Source of the DNA: an uncultured Pelagibacteraceae bacterium
GTDB taxonomy: Bacteria; Pseudomonadota; Alphaproteobacteria; Pelagibacterales; Pelagibacteraceae
Reading direction: 5' to 3'
Assembly (NCBI GenBank): GCA_902559635.1
Contig: CACEIY010000006.1
Location: 1 to 45,441, forward strand
DNA: 45,441 nt
This document shows, one piece after another, positions 27,004-37,223 of the stretch. Position 1 is the first letter of the stretch. Every line of letters starts with the position of its first letter. A program made the translations under genes and the position numbers. A model generated the notes under the pieces. It worked only from the letters and a program-made list of their open reading frames with translations, did no database searches and had not been told where the DNA came from.

Positions 27004-28212
27004 ATGCAAAAAATATATTATGGAAAAGCAGTTTATGATCAAAAAGAGATCAAAGCTGTTATGAAAGTATTAAAATATAATAGTCTAAATCTCATAGATG
27101 GACCTCATGTAAAAATTCTGGAAAAAAAAATAGCAAAGATATTTGGAAAAAAATATGCTCTTATGGTTAACTCTGGTTCCTCAGCAAATCTACTTTCACT
27201 TAGTGCTTTTAATTTTAAAAAAGGTAGTGAAATAATTACTCCAAATCTTACATTTTCTACAACAGTAGCTCCCATCTATCAGCTGGGATTAATTCCACAC
27301 TTTATAGGAGTTTTAGAAAATAAATTCATTGCTGACCCAAATCAAATTGAAAAATGTATAAATAAAAAAACGGTAGCAATTATGATACCTAACCTGTTAG
27401 GCAACATTCCTGATAGAAAAAAGATTTATTTAATAGCAAAAAAATATAAATTAAAAGTTATAGAGGACTCAGCAGATACAATCGGTTACTTGGTAAATGG
27501 TAAGGTCAATGGAGGCTATTCAGATGTAACAACTAATAGTTTTTATGCTTCACATATAATTAATGGTGCAGGTTTTGGAGGAATTGCATGTTTTAATGAT
27601 TATAAGCTATACCAGGAAGCTAAACTAATTCGTGGATGGGGAAGATCATCAGCAATATTTAATGAATCTGAAAAAGTACAAGATAGATTCAATATAAAGA
27701 TTTCTGGTATAGATTATGATAAAAAATATATTTTTTCCAAATTAGGTTATAATTTTCTTCCATCTGAAATTTCAGCAGCTTTTGCAATAGAGCAAATTAA
27801 AAAATTAAAAAAGAATATTAAAATAAGAAACTTAAATTTTAATTATTTAAAAAATTTTTTTAAAAGTTATGGAAAATATTTTAAATTACCTGAAGTTTAT
27901 AAAAATACTGTCACCCCATGGTTAGCTTTTCCACTAGTTATTAAAAATAATAAAAAATTTTCTAGAAAGGAAATGCAGATTTTTTTCGAAAAAAATAATA
28001 TTCAAACTAGGACTATATTTACGGGGAATATACTAAAACAACCATTAATGAAAAAATTAAATTATAAAATGCATAAACTTTCTAATCCTGTCGCCAATGA
28101 TGTTATGAGAAATGGTATTTTATTAGGATGTCATCAGGGTTTAAAAGCTAAAGACCTTAAATATATATCTAATACTTTTAAGAAATTCGTTAAATTGAAA
28201 AAATTGTCCTAA
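27004..28212 (+). CDS. DegT/DnrJ/EryC1/StrS-family PLP enzyme, ColD/RfbH-type sugar 3-dehydratase
   Basis: A 402-residue fold-type-I PLP protein of the sugar aminotransferase family. Where aminotransferases have the PLP-binding lysine, this one has H184 (NSFYASHIINGAGFGG), the mark of ColD and RfbH (E1) dehydratases that remove the C3 hydroxyl of a 4-keto-6-deoxy sugar. EDSADTIG (154-161) holds the PLP-nitrogen aspartate, and DYDKKYIFSKLGYN (258-271) matches the RfbH/ColD family. The Cys cluster for the [2Fe-2S] centre of RfbH (after RGWGR) is absent, so it is closer to ColD. The likely product is a 3,6-dideoxy sugar for surface polysaccharide; the exact sugar is unknown. Confidence 0.85.
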   Translation: MQKIYYGKAVYDQKEIKAVMKVLKYNSLNLIDGPHVKILEKKIAKIFGKKYALMVNSGSSANLLSLSAFNFKKGSEIITPNLTFSTTVAPIYQLGLIPHFIGVLENKFIADPNQIEKCINKKTVAIMIPNLLGNIPDRKKIYLIAKKYKLKVIEDSADTIGYLVNGKVNGGYSDVTTNSFYASHIINGAGFGGIACFNDYKLYQEAKLIRGWGRSSAIFNESEKVQDRFNIKISGIDYDKKYIFSKLGYNFLPSEISAAFAIEQIKKLKKNIKIRNLNFNYLKNFFKSYGKYFKLPEVYKNTVTPWLAFPLVIKNNKKFSRKEMQIFFEKNNIQTRTIFTGNILKQPLMKKLNYKMHKLSNPVANDVMRNGILLGCHQGLKAKDLKYISNTFKKFVKLKKLS

Positions 28213-28245
28213 AGCTAATTATTATTTTCTAAAATGTAAAAAAAA

Positions 28246-28335
28246 TGGCGGAGAGAGTGGGATTCGAACCCACGGTACCTGTGAGGGTACACACACTTTC
28301 CAAGCGTGCGCCTTAAACCACTCGGCCATCTCTCC
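28246..28335 (-). tRNA. tRNA-Ser (anticodon GGA)
   Basis: Read on the minus strand from 28335, it has acceptor GGAGAGA/TCTCTCC, D-arm GCC/GGC, anticodon stem CACGC/GTGTG with loop TTGGAAA (anticodon GGA), a long variable arm GTACC/GGTAC (class II, as expected for serine), and T-arm GTGGG/CCCAC with canonical TTCGAAT loop. Discriminator G and CCA are encoded (CCA = revcomp 28246-28248). A run of eight T follows on the minus strand and may help termination. It sits inside the accessory island, a common landing site for insertions, but I see no integrase or direct repeat. Confidence 0.97.
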
Positions 28336-28339
28336 TAGG

Positions 28340-29146
28340 TCATAATATGAAAGATTTATATTTTTCATAATTTTCTATTAAATATTTTGGAAAGGTATTG
28401 TCTAAAATTATTTTTTTATATTTATGACCTCTTTCAAAAAGATCAATTTTATTTTCAATTTTTGATTTTATAATATTTATATCTGAAAATTTTTTTTCAC
28501 TAAACTCTGAATGAGCAAATGTTCTTAATTTAAGTGAAATTAGCTCTGCTGACATAATATTATTAAAATGCCAGCCACCATTTATAAATAATTCTATATT
28601 TTTTTCTTTATCAATCCTATAAAATTTATAATTTAGATTTTTTGATTTAACTTTTTGCCTCATAAAATCTATAGACTTTAAATTTTTCTTTTTACTTACC
28701 CGTGTTCCTTCCCATGGAGTTTCATAAGGATTAAAAAGATTAAACTTATAATTAAAACATTTTTGAAAAAAAATTCCATATTTACTTTTTAAATTAAAAT
28801 TTTTTAAAATGTTTGGATTAGGTATTTCATCAGGGTCAGAAAAAAAAATTAAATCTTCAGGTCCTGCAAATGATAAACTTTTTAATAAAAATTCTCTTTG
28901 TATTGCTTGATTTTCCCATAAATTTGAATTTTTTGGAAATGGTTTTTCTAAAACAAAATACCGTATTTTTTCAGAATTATAAATTTTTGTATCAAAATTT
29001 AATTTTTTTATATTATTACGATGATCATACTTTGACTCACATATCACAAAATAATCTACATACTCTTTTAGAATATTATATCTTAGTTCGAATATAAAAT
29101 TGTTATCAAAAAAAGTTATACAATCTATAATTTTATTTTTTCTCAT
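28340..29146 (-). CDS. Family 17 glycosyltransferase (MGAT3-like, bisecting GlcNAc-transferase family)
   Basis: About 268 residues (from ATG at 29146; an in-frame ATG at 29158 is also possible). It has the GT17 layout: N-terminal IIDCITFFDNNFIFELRYNI, YVDYFVICESKYDHR, then FSDPDEIPNPNIL with the DPDE acidic motif, NGGWHFNNIMS and a Lys-rich tail. Family 17 is best known from eukaryotic N-glycan beta-1,4-GlcNAc transfer, but bacterial members occur; substrate here is unknown. It overlaps the Gfo/Idh gene upstream by 14-26 bases, and its 3' end is four bases from tRNA-Ser on the same strand. No signal peptide is visible, so it likely acts in the cytoplasm. Confidence 0.82.
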   Translation of the reverse strand: MRKNKIIDCITFFDNNFIFELRYNILKEYVDYFVICESKYDHRNNIKKLNFDTKIYNSEKIRYFVLEKPFPKNSNLWENQAIQREFLLKSLSFAGPEDLIFFSDPDEIPNPNILKNFNLKSKYGIFFQKCFNYKFNLFNPYETPWEGTRVSKKKNLKSIDFMRQKVKSKNLNYKFYRIDKEKNIELFINGGWHFNNIMSAELISLKLRTFAHSEFSEKKFSDINIIKSKIENKIDLFERGHKYKKIILDNTFPKYLIENYEKYKSFIL

Positions 29147-30170
29147 TAAGCCACTCATCTAAAATTTGTGAACTGATTAAAATTTCATTTTTATTTGTAC
29201 CTGGATAGGAAGCTTCAATATTATTATTTAAAATATCATCACTTATATTTTCGATCTCTAAAGAATAAAGATTTTTTTTATTTTCTAATTTAAATGATTT
29301 TTTTTTATTGTTCTCAAGATGAATTTCACCTGTATCTGAAGTCCAAGTATTAGATATTATAATTTTACCATTTTCACCATTTATGATTGTATGATTTCCA
29401 ACATCATTTAAAAATGATGCGGTTATATTTGATTTAAACTTATTATCAAAAATTAATTCTATTGAACTTTCTACATCAATATCTTCAATCATTTTTTTTT
29501 TGCTATCATTTTTTAATCGAAAATTTTCAATGTTTACCCCCTCTATCAATGAAGCTATGAGTAAACTCATTGAAACAGCATATGAGCCATGATCTAATAT
29601 AACACCTCCCCCTAATGATTTATTAAAAATTCTCTTGTTACTATCAAATCTATTTGATTTCAAAATTCCAAAAAATTTTTTTTTAAATAATATATTTTTT
29701 CCAAATACGCTCTCCATAGATATGATATTTCCAATTTCATTATTTTTAATTAATTCGATAATTTTCTTTATTTGAGGATGATATCTAAACATAAAACCTT
29801 CACCTAAAAAATAATTATTTAAATTAGGGTGACTTAATGTTTTTTTGGCATCTTTGAAATTTATAAAAGCTGGTTTTTCTACCAATACATGTTTCTTTAA
29901 TTCAATGGATCTAAATATCCATTCATTATGAAAACTATTTGGCAAAGATATATAGATAATATCAACTTCATTATTTTTTAACAATTTTTCATATTCATCG
30001 TAACAATAATTACTATCAATATTAAATTCATCTTTAAATTTAGATAATTTATTTTGTGTTTTGCTAGCTATGGCTATCAACTTTGCTTTTTTTATATTAT
30101 AAAAAGATTTTGCAAATTCATGTGCTACATTTCCAAGTCCAATAATTCCCCATTTAATGATACCATTCAT
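29133..30170 (-). CDS. Gfo/Idh/MocA-family oxidoreductase
   Basis: A 345-residue NAD(P)-dependent sugar oxidoreductase. The Rossmann motif is GIIGLGNVA (8-16), the family EKP motif is at 98-100 (VLVEKPAF), and LGEGFMFRYHP (about 117-127) is a common block near the substrate site. The C-terminal domain has GGGVILDHGSYAVS. Such proteins act on nucleotide sugars, for example oxidising C3 of a sugar in dideoxy or amino sugar synthesis; the substrate here is undetermined. It sits between GT17 (overlapping 3' end) and a divergent GT61 gene (24-base gap), placing it in the surface-sugar island. Confidence 0.9.
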   Translation of the reverse strand: MNGIIKWGIIGLGNVAHEFAKSFYNIKKAKLIAIASKTQNKLSKFKDEFNIDSNYCYDEYEKLLKNNEVDIIYISLPNSFHNEWIFRSIELKKHVLVEKPAFINFKDAKKTLSHPNLNNYFLGEGFMFRYHPQIKKIIELIKNNEIGNIISMESVFGKNILFKKKFFGILKSNRFDSNKRIFNKSLGGGVILDHGSYAVSMSLLIASLIEGVNIENFRLKNDSKKKMIEDIDVESSIELIFDNKFKSNITASFLNDVGNHTIINGENGKIIISNTWTSDTGEIHLENNKKKSFKLENKKNLYSLEIENISDDILNNNIEASYPGTNKNEILISSQILDEWLNEKK

Positions 30171-30194
30171 AATTATAATGATACCTTACAATAA

Positions 30195-31292
30195 ATGATT
30201 AAGAAAAAAATAAAATTATATTATAAGAATATAGTTTCAAAAACTTTTGAAAATATTCACGGAAAAGTATTTTTAAAAAAAAATACTTCAGCTTTTCTAG
30301 ATATATCTCAAGTGAAAGACCCTTTTTTTAAATCATATGAAAATAAAAAATATAATATTTATAAAGTAAAAAAAGCTAGAATATTTACAGATAATAATGA
30401 AAATGTTGCAGTTATAAAAAATAATATATTAATCCCTAAATTATCTTTTCAACAAATAAAAGGAAGATTACATAATGCAAAATATAATTCTGTTATTAAA
30501 AAGGGTACACCTTCTTTGATAAAAAAATTTTCAGGCACAGTTTTAAATTTAGCACAAGGTGGAAGTGGAAATAACTATTTTCATTTTTTTTTCGATATAA
30601 TCCCAAAAATATATCTTATTCAAAAAAAGATAAAAAAAAAAATTAATTTTTACTATGTATCTGCTCCTAAAAAATGGCAAATCAAAATATTTAAAATTCT
30701 AGGTATTACAGAAAATAAATTAATTAATAGTTCTAAAAATAAACATATATTTGCAGATGAAGTAGTATCCTTAGACCATCCTTGGTATCAAAAAGGTACT
30801 TTTCAAAATCAAGTAAAAAAAATACCTAAATGGATAATTTTCATTAATAGAAAAATATTTTTAAAAAAAGCAAAAAAAGTCAAACTTACAAAAAAAATAT
30901 TTTTAGATAGATCAAGTTCAGAATTTAATCATTGTCAAATTTATAATCAAAAACAAATTAATAAATGGATAAAGAAAAATAACTTAAATACTTGTAAACC
31001 AGAAAAATTGTCTTTAGAAAAACAGATATATCTTTTTAATAAAGCTTCTATTATTGTAGGTGCTCACGGTGCCGCTTTTACAAACATAATTTTTTGTAGA
31101 CCTGGAACAAAAATTATTGAAATAATTCCAGCAGATCATCCTAATAGGAAATGTGAGAGAATTAGTAAAATTCTCGGATTAAAGTATTTTCGAATTATTA
31201 CTAAACCAGATAATACTAATAAAAATTTTCCATTTAGAATTCATTTAGAAAAAAAACATTTAAAAATGATTAATAAAGCTATTTATCTTTAG
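30195..31292 (+). CDS. Family 61 glycosyltransferase (DUF563)
   Basis: A 365-residue protein with the DUF563/GT61 signature: [16 protein letters not shown] (127-142), IFLDRSSSE (235-243) and [17 protein letters not shown] (288-304). GT61 enzymes act on glycans in bacteria and eukaryotes; the donor and acceptor here are unknown. There is no signal peptide and it is extremely Lys-rich. It runs plus-strand, diverging from the Gfo/Idh gene, and its 3' end overlaps lepA's by 14 bases on the opposite strand, marking the right edge of the island. Confidence 0.88.
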   Translation: MIKKKIKLYYKNIVSKTFENIHGKVFLKKNTSAFLDISQVKDPFFKSYENKKYNIYKVKKARIFTDNNENVAVIKNNILIPKLSFQQIKGRLHNAKYNSVIKKGTPSLIKKFSGTVLNLAQGGSGNNYFHFFFDIIPKIYLIQKKIKKKINFYYVSAPKKWQIKIFKILGITENKLINSSKNKHIFADEVVSLDHPWYQKGTFQNQVKKIPKWIIFINRKIFLKKAKKVKLTKKIFLDRSSSEFNHCQIYNQKQINKWIKKNNLNTCKPEKLSLEKQIYLFNKASIIVGAHGAAFTNIIFCRPGTKIIEIIPADHPNRKCERISKILGLKYFRIITKPDNTNKNFPFRIHLEKKHLKMINKAIYL

Positions 31293-33087
31293 ATATTTTT
31301 AAAACGCCTATGAAAGCCTCTTGAGGAATTTCTACTCTACCAAATTGCTTAGATCTAGCTTTACCTTTTTTTTGTTTTTCTAATAATTTTCTTTTTCTAT
31401 CAGTAGCTCCTCCTCCATGAATTTTTGTTAAAACATCTTTTTTAAAACCCTTAATAGTCTCCCGTGCTATAATTTTACCTCCTATAGCTGCTTGAACTGG
31501 TATCATAAAATTATGTCTTGGAATTAAATCTTTTAATTTTTCACAAACCTCCCTTCCAGTTCTTTGAGCAAAATCTTTATGAATCATCATAGCAAGAGCA
31601 TCAACAGGCTCTCCATTTACAAGAATTCCTAATTTCACTAAATCTCCCTCTCGATGCCCTAGGATTTCGTAATCAAAACTTGCATAACCACTAGTCATGG
31701 ACTTTATTCGATCATTAAAATCAAAAACAACTTGATTTAATGGAAGTTCATAACTTAAGACAGCTCTACTTCCAGAATAATTTAAATTTGTTTGTTGGCC
31801 TCTTTTATCCTGACATAATTTTATTATTGGACCTAAATATTGATCAGGAGTAATAATTGTCGCTTTAATCCAGGGCTCTTCTATGGAATTAATTAATGTT
31901 GGATCAGGTAGACTTGATGGATTCTGTAAATCAATAGATTTTCCATTATTTAAATTTACCTTATAAACAACACCTGGCGTTGTTGTTAATAAATTTACAT
32001 CAAATTCTCTTTCTAATCTTTCTGTTATAATTTCAAGATGAAGTAATCCTAAAAAACCACACCTAAATCCCAATCCTAAAGCAGATGATGACTCAGGTTC
32101 AAATGAAAAACTTGCATCATTAAGTTGTAATTTTGCCAGTCCATCTTTCAGTTTTTGATATTCAGAGCTATCAACTGGAAACAGCCCACAAAAAACTACT
32201 GGTTTACTCGGTTTAAATCCAGGTAGTGCGTCTATTTTGGGTTTTGTTGCATCACAAATAGTGTCACCAACCTTTGTCTCTGACAGAACTTTAATACCAG
32301 TAGTGATAAATCCAATTTCTCCAGAATTTAATTCTGTTATATCTTTAGCTTTAGGAGTAAAAACACCAACTTTTTCAACAATGTAATCTTGATTTGTTGA
32401 AATCATTTTAATCTTCATATTTTTTGAAAGTTTTCCATTAATAACTCTTACTAAAATAACTACTCCCAAATAAGTATCATACCAACTATCAACTAATAAA
32501 CATTTTAGATCCTCGGTAGGATTTCCTTTTGGGGAAGGCAATCGTTTAATGATTTGTTCTAATATCTCTTCTATACCTTCTCCGGTTTTTCCTGAACATG
32601 GAACTGCATGTTCTGTATCTATACCGATAACTTCTTCTATTTGTTTATTTGTTCTATCCAAATCAGATGCTGGTAAATCTATTTTATTTAATACAGGTAT
32701 TATTTCATGATTTATATCTAAAGCCTGATAAACATTTGCTAATGTTTGAGCCTCTACTCCTTGAGTACTATCAACTATCAATATAGAGCCCTCACAAGCA
32801 TATAGAGATCTGCTAACTTCATAGCTAAAATCTACGTGCCCAGGAGTATCTATAATATTTAAAATGTATTCTTTTCCATTTTTTGCTTTGTATTTTAATT
32901 TTACAGTTTGAGCTTTAATTGTTATTCCTCTTTCTCTTTCAATATCCATAGAATCTAAAACTTGTGCTTTCATTTCGCGTTCAGTCAAACCACCGCACTT
33001 ATGGATAATTCTATCAGCTATTGTTGATTTACCATGATCTATGTGAGCAATAATTGCAAAATTTCTTATGTTATCAATAGTGCTCAT
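31279..33087 (-). CDS. lepA: Elongation factor 4 (LepA) GTPase
   Basis: A translation GTPase that acts on the ribosome, thought to back-translocate or assist 30S assembly. The 602-residue length fits. GTP motifs are intact: AHIDHGKS (G1), [12 protein letters not shown] (G3) and NKIDLPASD (G4). LepA-specific features are the [15 protein letters not shown] block and the C-terminal [20 protein letters not shown] segment. It follows pheT after six bases as the last gene of a long minus-strand run from GT4. Its 3' end overlaps the GT61 gene by 14 bases, leaving no room for a terminator. Confidence 0.98.
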   Translation of the reverse strand: MSTIDNIRNFAIIAHIDHGKSTIADRIIHKCGGLTEREMKAQVLDSMDIERERGITIKAQTVKLKYKAKNGKEYILNIIDTPGHVDFSYEVSRSLYACEGSILIVDSTQGVEAQTLANVYQALDINHEIIPVLNKIDLPASDLDRTNKQIEEVIGIDTEHAVPCSGKTGEGIEEILEQIIKRLPSPKGNPTEDLKCLLVDSWYDTYLGVVILVRVINGKLSKNMKIKMISTNQDYIVEKVGVFTPKAKDITELNSGEIGFITTGIKVLSETKVGDTICDATKPKIDALPGFKPSKPVVFCGLFPVDSSEYQKLKDGLAKLQLNDASFSFEPESSSALGLGFRCGFLGLLHLEIITERLEREFDVNLLTTTPGVVYKVNLNNGKSIDLQNPSSLPDPTLINSIEEPWIKATIITPDQYLGPIIKLCQDKRGQQTNLNYSGSRAVLSYELPLNQVVFDFNDRIKSMTSGYASFDYEILGHREGDLVKLGILVNGEPVDALAMMIHKDFAQRTGREVCEKLKDLIPRHNFMIPVQAAIGGKIIARETIKGFKKDVLTKIHGGGATDRKRKLLEKQKKGKARSKQFGRVEIPQEAFIGVLKISKDK

Positions 33088-33093
33088 TTTAAT

Positions 33094-35496
33094 TTAAGAT
33101 CTAATTTTAGCACCAGTCTTGTTTTCTACTGTATCAATAATTAATTTATTTATTTTTTCTAGATCTCTTTCATTTAAAGTTTTGCTCATTGATTGAATAG
33201 TTACATTTAAAGCAATAGACTTCATATCATTAGGAATATTTTCACCCTCATAGATGTCAAAAATATTTACTCCACCTATAAGTTCTTTATCAATATTTGA
33301 AATAATTTCGATTAATTCTTGAGATTTAAAATTTCTATCAATAATAAAAGCAAAATCTCTTTCTGATTTTTGAAAATCTGATACCCGGTATGTTTTTTTT
33401 TGATCTTTAAGAGATCTTTTAGTTTTTTTTAAATTATCTACAAAAATTTCAAATCCTATTAAAGCTTCTGTTTTAATATCAATTTTTTTTAGAACATTAG
33501 GATGAATCTCACCAAAATATGCTGCAACTTTATCTTTTTCTTTACTTAGAAAAATTCTACCAGATTTACCAGGATGATAATAATTTGGAGCTTGATCATC
33601 TATGAAAATTTTTGATTTGCTGTATCCCGCTTCAATTAAAGTTTGAATAACATCTTTTTTAATATCAAAAACATCAACATTTCTATCTTTTTCTACCCAT
33701 GATAACCTTGATACTTTTCCTGATCGCAAGCCTCCTACGACTGTTTCTTGGTCTCCTGGATTTGATCCATGAAATACTGGACCAATTTCAAATAAAGAGA
33801 GATCTTTAATTCCCCTATCTAAATTTTTATTTAAATACATGATCAAATTTGAAAAAATTGAATTCCTTAAAACATTAAGATCTGAGCTTATTGGATTAAT
33901 AATCTCAATATCTTTCATATTAGATTTAAATAAATCGTTAACTTTAGAATCTGTAAAGGACCAGGTGATAGCCTCTTGATAACCTTTAGAAGCAATTGAT
34001 CTTTGTAAAAAATGAAATAATCTTTGAGTTTTATTTAATGTTGGTTTAGATCTTATCTTAATAGGGTCAATTTTTTCTATTTTGTTATAACCATAAATTC
34101 TTACCAGTTCTTCTACAACATCAATCGGTTGCTCTATGTCTGGCCTCCATGTTGGAACTTTTAAATTAAGAAAATTTTTATTAACTTTAATTTTAAATCC
34201 TAAATTATTTAGGATATCTAAAATTTTTTTATTAGAGATTTTAAAGCCTGCAATTTTTTCAAATAATTTTGTTTCAAAATTAATATTTTTTTCTTTATAT
34301 CTTTTGGTTTTTTGAATATCTATTTTGCTAATTTCACCACCACAAATATCTTTAATCAAATTTGCAGATTTAATTAAACCATCTTCGATAGATATCGGAT
34401 CGATTCCTCTTTCAAATCTAAATTTTGCATCTGTATCAATGCTTAACAGTTTTGATGTTTTTCTTATTGATCTAGGCTCAAAATAAGCAGATTCAATTAA
34501 TATATTTTTTGTGTTTAATTCAGTTCCAGATCTTGTACCGCCAATTATTCCTCCTAGCCCAAGAACTCCCATATTATCTGAAATCACGCACATTCCTTCT
34601 TCAAGTACGTACTCCTTATTATCAAGAGCCTTAAATCTTTCACCTTTTTTTGAATTTCTTACAACAATTCCTTTTTTAATTTTATCTGCATCATAAGCAT
34701 GTAGAGGTCTATTTAAATCCAACATTACATAATTTGTGATGTCTACAATTGCAGAAATAGGTTTTTGCCCAATAGAGATTAGCTTGTCTTTAAGCCATTT
34801 TGGACTTTCAGTATTTTGTACATTAGTTACCAAACAACTGCCAAAAATTGTACAACCCTGATTTTTTTCTTTTAAAATTTTAATGCTAACTCTTTGTTTT
34901 CCTTTAGATCTAATTTTATTTATCTTATTTTTTAGTTTTCCAAAACCTGCAGCTGATAAGTCCCTAGCTATTCCTCTTACACCCAAACAATCTGATCTAT
35001 TAGGTGTAATTGATAAATCAATCAAATTGGAAGTATTTTTAGTAAAGTATTTTTTTCCAATTTTATTTTTATATTGATTTTGTTTAAGCTCACAAATGCC
35101 ATCACTTTCGTCTGATAAATTAAGTTCAGATTCAGAGCAAAGCATTCCTTGAGAGGTTATTCCTCTAATTTGTGTAATCACAATTTTCATTTTATTTTTT
35201 GGAATAATTGCTCCAGGAGGTGCATAAATAGTTAAAAGTCCTTCATTCGCATTTGAAGCACCACAAACAACCTTGATCATTTTTTTTTCTCCAATATCGA
35301 CATTACAAACTTTTAGTCTATCTGCGTTTGGGTGTTTTTCTGATTTATGAATTTTGGCTACTACAAACTTATCTAGATCAGAGGTGTTCTCTATACTTTC
35401 AACTTCTAAACCTATATCTGTTAGTTTCTCTATAAGTTGATTCTCTGAATTTTTTGTTTGAAGATGATCTTTTAACCAATCGAATGTAATTTTCAT
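33094..35496 (-). CDS. pheT: Phenylalanyl-tRNA synthetase beta subunit
   Basis: With PheS it charges tRNA-Phe. The 800-residue protein shows the beta-subunit domain order: an EMAP-like tRNA-binding domain (about 40-150, with [20 protein letters not shown]), B3/B4 editing region (about 210-385), B5 (about 405-475), a catalytic-like core (about 490-690) and an FDX-ACB domain at the C-terminus (about 705-798, [13 protein letters not shown]). It overlaps pheS by four bases (ATGA-type), so the two subunits are co-translated. Three plus-strand frames overlying it are shadows. Confidence 0.97.
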   Translation of the reverse strand: MKITFDWLKDHLQTKNSENQLIEKLTDIGLEVESIENTSDLDKFVVAKIHKSEKHPNADRLKVCNVDIGEKKMIKVVCGASNANEGLLTIYAPPGAIIPKNKMKIVITQIRGITSQGMLCSESELNLSDESDGICELKQNQYKNKIGKKYFTKNTSNLIDLSITPNRSDCLGVRGIARDLSAAGFGKLKNKINKIRSKGKQRVSIKILKEKNQGCTIFGSCLVTNVQNTESPKWLKDKLISIGQKPISAIVDITNYVMLDLNRPLHAYDADKIKKGIVVRNSKKGERFKALDNKEYVLEEGMCVISDNMGVLGLGGIIGGTRSGTELNTKNILIESAYFEPRSIRKTSKLLSIDTDAKFRFERGIDPISIEDGLIKSANLIKDICGGEISKIDIQKTKRYKEKNINFETKLFEKIAGFKISNKKILDILNNLGFKIKVNKNFLNLKVPTWRPDIEQPIDVVEELVRIYGYNKIEKIDPIKIRSKPTLNKTQRLFHFLQRSIASKGYQEAITWSFTDSKVNDLFKSNMKDIEIINPISSDLNVLRNSIFSNLIMYLNKNLDRGIKDLSLFEIGPVFHGSNPGDQETVVGGLRSGKVSRLSWVEKDRNVDVFDIKKDVIQTLIEAGYSKSKIFIDDQAPNYYHPGKSGRIFLSKEKDKVAAYFGEIHPNVLKKIDIKTEALIGFEIFVDNLKKTKRSLKDQKKTYRVSDFQKSERDFAFIIDRNFKSQELIEIISNIDKELIGGVNIFDIYEGENIPNDMKSIALNVTIQSMSKTLNERDLEKINKLIIDTVENKTGAKIRS

Positions 35497-36560
35497 CTAC
35501 TCAACCCTCTATAATTAGTTGGAACATCAAGAGGATCGAAACCAAAATGATTTAACCACCTATAATCACATTCAAAAAAAGATCTTAAATCATTAATGCC
35601 ATACTTTAACATTGCCAATCTATCTATCCCTATACCAAAAGCATACCCCTGATACTTTTCTGGATTTACCTTAACGTTCTTAAGAACATTTGGATGTACC
35701 ATTCCACATCCCAAAATTTCTAACCATTTATCTCCTTCACCAATAACAATTTTTCCATCTTTAATTTCATAACCAATATCAACTTCAGCTGAAGGTTCTG
35801 TAAAAGGAAAATGGCTAGGTCTAAATCTCATCTTAATTTTATCAACCTCAAAAAACTCTTTAATAAAATAATTTAAACATCCTTTAAGATGACTCATATT
35901 TATATCTTTATCTATATGGAGTCCTTCAACCTGATGAAACATTGGAGAATGTGTTTGATCACTATCTGATCTATAAGTTCTTCCAGGAGCTATAATCTTA
36001 AAAGGTGGTTTATCTTTCTTCATCGTTCTAATTTGAACAGGTGAGGTATGAGTTCGTAATAATTTTTCTTTATTTTTATCTAAATAAAATGTGTCATGCA
36101 TATCTCTTGCTGGATGGTTGTCAGGAGTATTTAGTGCTGTGAAATTATTATACTCATTTTCAACATCTGGACCCTCCTCTACATTAAAACCTATTTCCGA
36201 AAATATAGAGGAAATCTCATCAATAGTTTGAGACACCGGATGTATTTTTCCTTGAACAAAAGATCTCTCGGGTAAAGTAACATCTATCTTTTCTTTTTTT
36301 AATTTTTCATTTATTTCAGAAATTTCAATTTCATTTATTTTTGAATTTATTAATTCCTGTAATTCATCTTTAACGATATTTAAATCTGAAGCGAATTTTT
36401 TTCTTTCTTGCTCAGGTATTGTTCCTATTTTTTTAAATTCTGATGAAACTAATCCATTTTTTCCAAATAGTTCTGTTTTTATTAGATTTATTTCTGAAAG
36501 ATTTAATTTCTCATTTAGCTTTAAGAGAAATTCATCTTTTATTTTTTTAAGATTGACCAT
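35493..36560 (-). CDS. pheS: Phenylalanyl-tRNA synthetase alpha subunit
   Basis: The catalytic subunit of the class II (alpha-beta)2 enzyme, 355 residues. The N-terminal coiled coil spans about 1-95. Motif 2 region [20 protein letters not shown] (about 195-214) and motif 3 [18 protein letters not shown] (about 319-336) are complete, with the phenylalanine pocket block FFECDYRW after motif 3. It lies 44 bases from rplT, the only sizeable gap in the thrS-lepA run, and that gap holds a small hairpin (see separate entry). Its 3' end overlaps pheT by four bases. Confidence 0.98.
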   Translation of the reverse strand: MVNLKKIKDEFLLKLNEKLNLSEINLIKTELFGKNGLVSSEFKKIGTIPEQERKKFASDLNIVKDELQELINSKINEIEISEINEKLKKEKIDVTLPERSFVQGKIHPVSQTIDEISSIFSEIGFNVEEGPDVENEYNNFTALNTPDNHPARDMHDTFYLDKNKEKLLRTHTSPVQIRTMKKDKPPFKIIAPGRTYRSDSDQTHSPMFHQVEGLHIDKDINMSHLKGCLNYFIKEFFEVDKIKMRFRPSHFPFTEPSAEVDIGYEIKDGKIVIGEGDKWLEILGCGMVHPNVLKNVKVNPEKYQGYAFGIGIDRLAMLKYGINDLRSFFECDYRWLNHFGFDPLDVPTNYRGLSR

Positions 36561-36569
36561 CTTTACAGA

Positions 36570-36589
36570 TTATTTCTTCAGCGAAATAA
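36570..36589 (-). promoter_or_regulatory. Short hairpin in the rplT-pheS gap
   Basis: Read on the minus strand the gap contains TTATTTC-GCTGAA-GAAATAA, a perfect seven-base stem with a six-base loop, ending nine bases before the pheS ATG. It is AU-rich with only one G-C pair, so it is weak. It could tune pheST translation or be an attenuator remnant; it could equally be chance. No leader peptide rich in Phe is seen. Confidence 0.35.
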
Positions 36590-36604
36590 AACAATAGTGA
36601 AGAT

Positions 36605-36961
36605 CTAATTTAAAGCAGATTGTGCTTTCTGAACTATAGTTTTAAAAGCTTCTGGGCTATCATAAGCAATTTCTGCTAAAATTTTTCTATCAATTATTAT
36701 TCCACATTTATTTAGTCCATTAATAAACTTAGAATAAGTCAAACCTTCAGCTCTCACACCAGCATTAATTCTTTGTATCCAAAGAGACTTGAAATCCCTT
36801 TTTTTATTTCTTCGATCTCTATAAGCGTATTGCATAGCTTTTTCCATTGCCTGCTTTGCAACTCTGATTGTGTTCTTTCTTCTGCCCCATTGTCCTTTGA
36901 CAGATTTTAAAACTTTTTTATGTTTGGCTCGGCTAGTAACTCCTCTTTTGACTCTTGCCAT
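36605..36961 (-). CDS. rplT: 50S ribosomal protein L20
   Basis: L20 is a primary 23S rRNA-binding assembly protein, and in Enterobacteria it represses its own operon. The 118-residue product begins [19 protein letters not shown] and contains [32 protein letters not shown] and [20 protein letters not shown], all strongly conserved. It follows rpmI after one base. Whether L20 autoregulation exists here cannot be read from sequence. Confidence 0.98.
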   Translation of the reverse strand: MARVKRGVTSRAKHKKVLKSVKGQWGRRKNTIRVAKQAMEKAMQYAYRDRRNKKRDFKSLWIQRINAGVRAEGLTYSKFINGLNKCGIIIDRKILAEIAYDSPEAFKTIVQKAQSALN

Positions 36962-36962
36962 T

Positions 36963-37169
36963 TTATCCTCTTAAACTGTAAGGCATATACGATTTAACAA
37001 TTTTACCATCTTGTTTCGACATCGCTGTTGTACCTCTTAATTTACGTATTTGTGAATTAGTTCTCTTAATCATACCATGTCTTTTACCAGCTTGAGCAGT
37101 CATTACTTTGCCCCTAGCTGAAATCTTAAATCTTTTTTTTGCTGAGCTTTTAGTTTTTAGTTTAGGCAT
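36963..37169 (-). CDS. rpmI: 50S ribosomal protein L35
   Basis: A small basic large-subunit protein. I choose the ATG at 37169, giving 68 residues beginning [17 protein letters not shown], as in essentially all L35 proteins; an in-frame ATG at 37190 would add a non-conserved extension. Further blocks are [19 protein letters not shown] and [15 protein letters not shown]. It lies in the infC-rpmI-rplT operon order of many bacteria, 54 bases after infC. Confidence 0.97.
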   Translation of the reverse strand: MPKLKTKSSAKKRFKISARGKVMTAQAGKRHGMIKRTNSQIRKLRGTTAMSKQDGKIVKSYMPYSLRG

Positions 37170-37223
37170 AATTTCTGCGAGGTTATACAAAGAATGTTTT
37201 AAATTTACAACCTTAATTAAGGC

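Noticed and set aside
27004..28212. Ordinary sugar aminotransferase
   Set aside because: The PLP lysine position is His184 and the neighbouring sequence matches the RfbH/ColD dehydratases.
25183..31292. Prophage or integrative element at tRNA-Ser
   Set aside because: No integrase, transposase, phage gene or direct repeat of the tRNA 3' end is visible.
37170..37190. Extended start of L35 at 37190
   Set aside because: L35 proteins begin MPKLKT...; the extra MYNLAEI has no counterpart.
37211..37222. 12-base palindrome CCTTAATTAAGG just after the infC stop
   Set aside because: AT-rich symmetry with a short stem and no following T-run; not convincing as a terminator or operator.
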